From NCBI GenBank assembly GCA_031267475.1, contig JAIRZA010000028.1:1-6422 (forward strand): a DNA stretch of 6,422 bases, written 5' to 3'. The notes under the pieces are model-generated. The model saw only the letters and a list, made by a program, of their open reading frames with translations, did no database searches and had not been told where the DNA came from. The position numbers were made by a program, and so were the translations under genes. Position 1 is the first letter of the stretch; each line of letters begins with the position of its first letter. Below are positions 6,109 to 6,422 of this stretch, piece by piece. This DNA comes from Spirochaetaceae bacterium. GTDB lineage: Bacteria > Spirochaetota > Spirochaetia > Treponematales > Breznakiellaceae.

Positions 6109-6422
6109 CTATCGCTCCCGCTTTATCCTATAGTAATTCAACACATCTCTTAGCGCGGGACTATGAACAATCGCAATACCGCCATCCGAAAAATCATTGG
6201 CATGGATTATTTTGTCAGCCTTGTCGCGTTGGAGTTTGTTAAGGTTCCGCAGTTTTTCACGCCATTCCGCGGTAACTCCATTATCCCGATAGAAATAGCG
6301 GTTAATAATCAATGCTTCCGGCATCATCATTATATCAAAAAATTCTTCCTCGTCTTTTCCAAAAGCAGCCTCAAAGAAGTCTTTCCCTTTGCCGATTTTA
6401 CCGTGTGTGGCATTGAGAACGG
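6109..6422 (-). CDS. Hypothetical protein, C-terminal part (runs off the window)
   Basis: The frame is open from the right edge to a TAG at 6109-6111, giving 104 visible residues; the true start lies outside the window. An internal ATG run (6322-6330) would give a 73-residue product, but the frame continues upstream with protein-like sequence, so a truncated view of a longer gene is more likely. The visible part begins VLNATHGKIGKGKDFFEAAF, then an acidic DEEEFFD, MPEALIINRYFYRDNG and a charged middle rich in Lys, Arg and Asn. It ends SPALRDVLNYYRIKRER. There is no cysteine, no membrane segment and no repeat. I do not recognise the family. It lies on the same strand as pyrK with 91 bases between, so it may be an independent gene or an upstream operon member. 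Confidence 0.6.
   Translation of the reverse strand, partial: VLNATHGKIGKGKDFFEAAFGKDEEEFFDIMMMPEALIINRYFYRDNGVTAEWREKLRNLNKLQRDKADKIIHANDFSDGGIAIVHSPALRDVLNYYRIKRER

Overview
This window looks like ordinary bacterial chromosome carrying two convergent operons. On the + strand (194-3497) is a three-gene ABC exporter module: an ABC-2 type ATPase (GldA-like), a six-helix permease (GldF-like) and a large membrane-anchored auxiliary protein (GldG-like). On the - strand (6017 down to 3589) is a pyrimidine biosynthesis operon in the order pyrK-pyrD-pyrE. It encodes the two subunits of the NAD-linked class 1B dihydroorotate dehydrogenase and a Thermus-type orotate phosphoribosyltransferase, so it covers two consecutive steps, dihydroorotate to orotate to OMP. 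The C-terminal part of an unrecognised gene runs off the right edge (6109-6422, - strand).

The left 193 bases hold no gene. They contain a cluster of perfect palindromes (4-95), then a sigma70-like promoter candidate (94-122) and a good Shine-Dalgarno before the ATPase. The three exporter genes are tightly coupled: the first two overlap by 11 bases and the next gap is 3 bases. They end at a hairpin terminator (3515-3544). This is followed by a striking T14-G13 double homopolymer (3553-3579), which may be real or a sequencing or assembly artefact. pyrK and pyrD overlap by 8 bases; pyrE follows pyrD after 55 bases.

Taxonomy is not decidable from the window alone. Clear Shine-Dalgarno sites and a TTGAAA/TAAAAT promoter argue against Bacteroidota, where GldAFG was first described. 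The combination of a Gld-like exporter, pyrKD and Thermus-type PyrE would fit Spirochaetota (for example a Treponema relative), but that is inference. The + strand is C- and A-rich at third codon positions across most of the exporter operon, which may reflect its lying on the lagging strand.

I see no convincing new biological system. The best second-look items are the palindrome cluster, the T14-G13 tract, an abrupt codon-usage change inside the gldG-like gene with an in-frame AESRI duplication, a perfect 11-bp inverted repeat inside pyrK, and the unrecognised partial gene.
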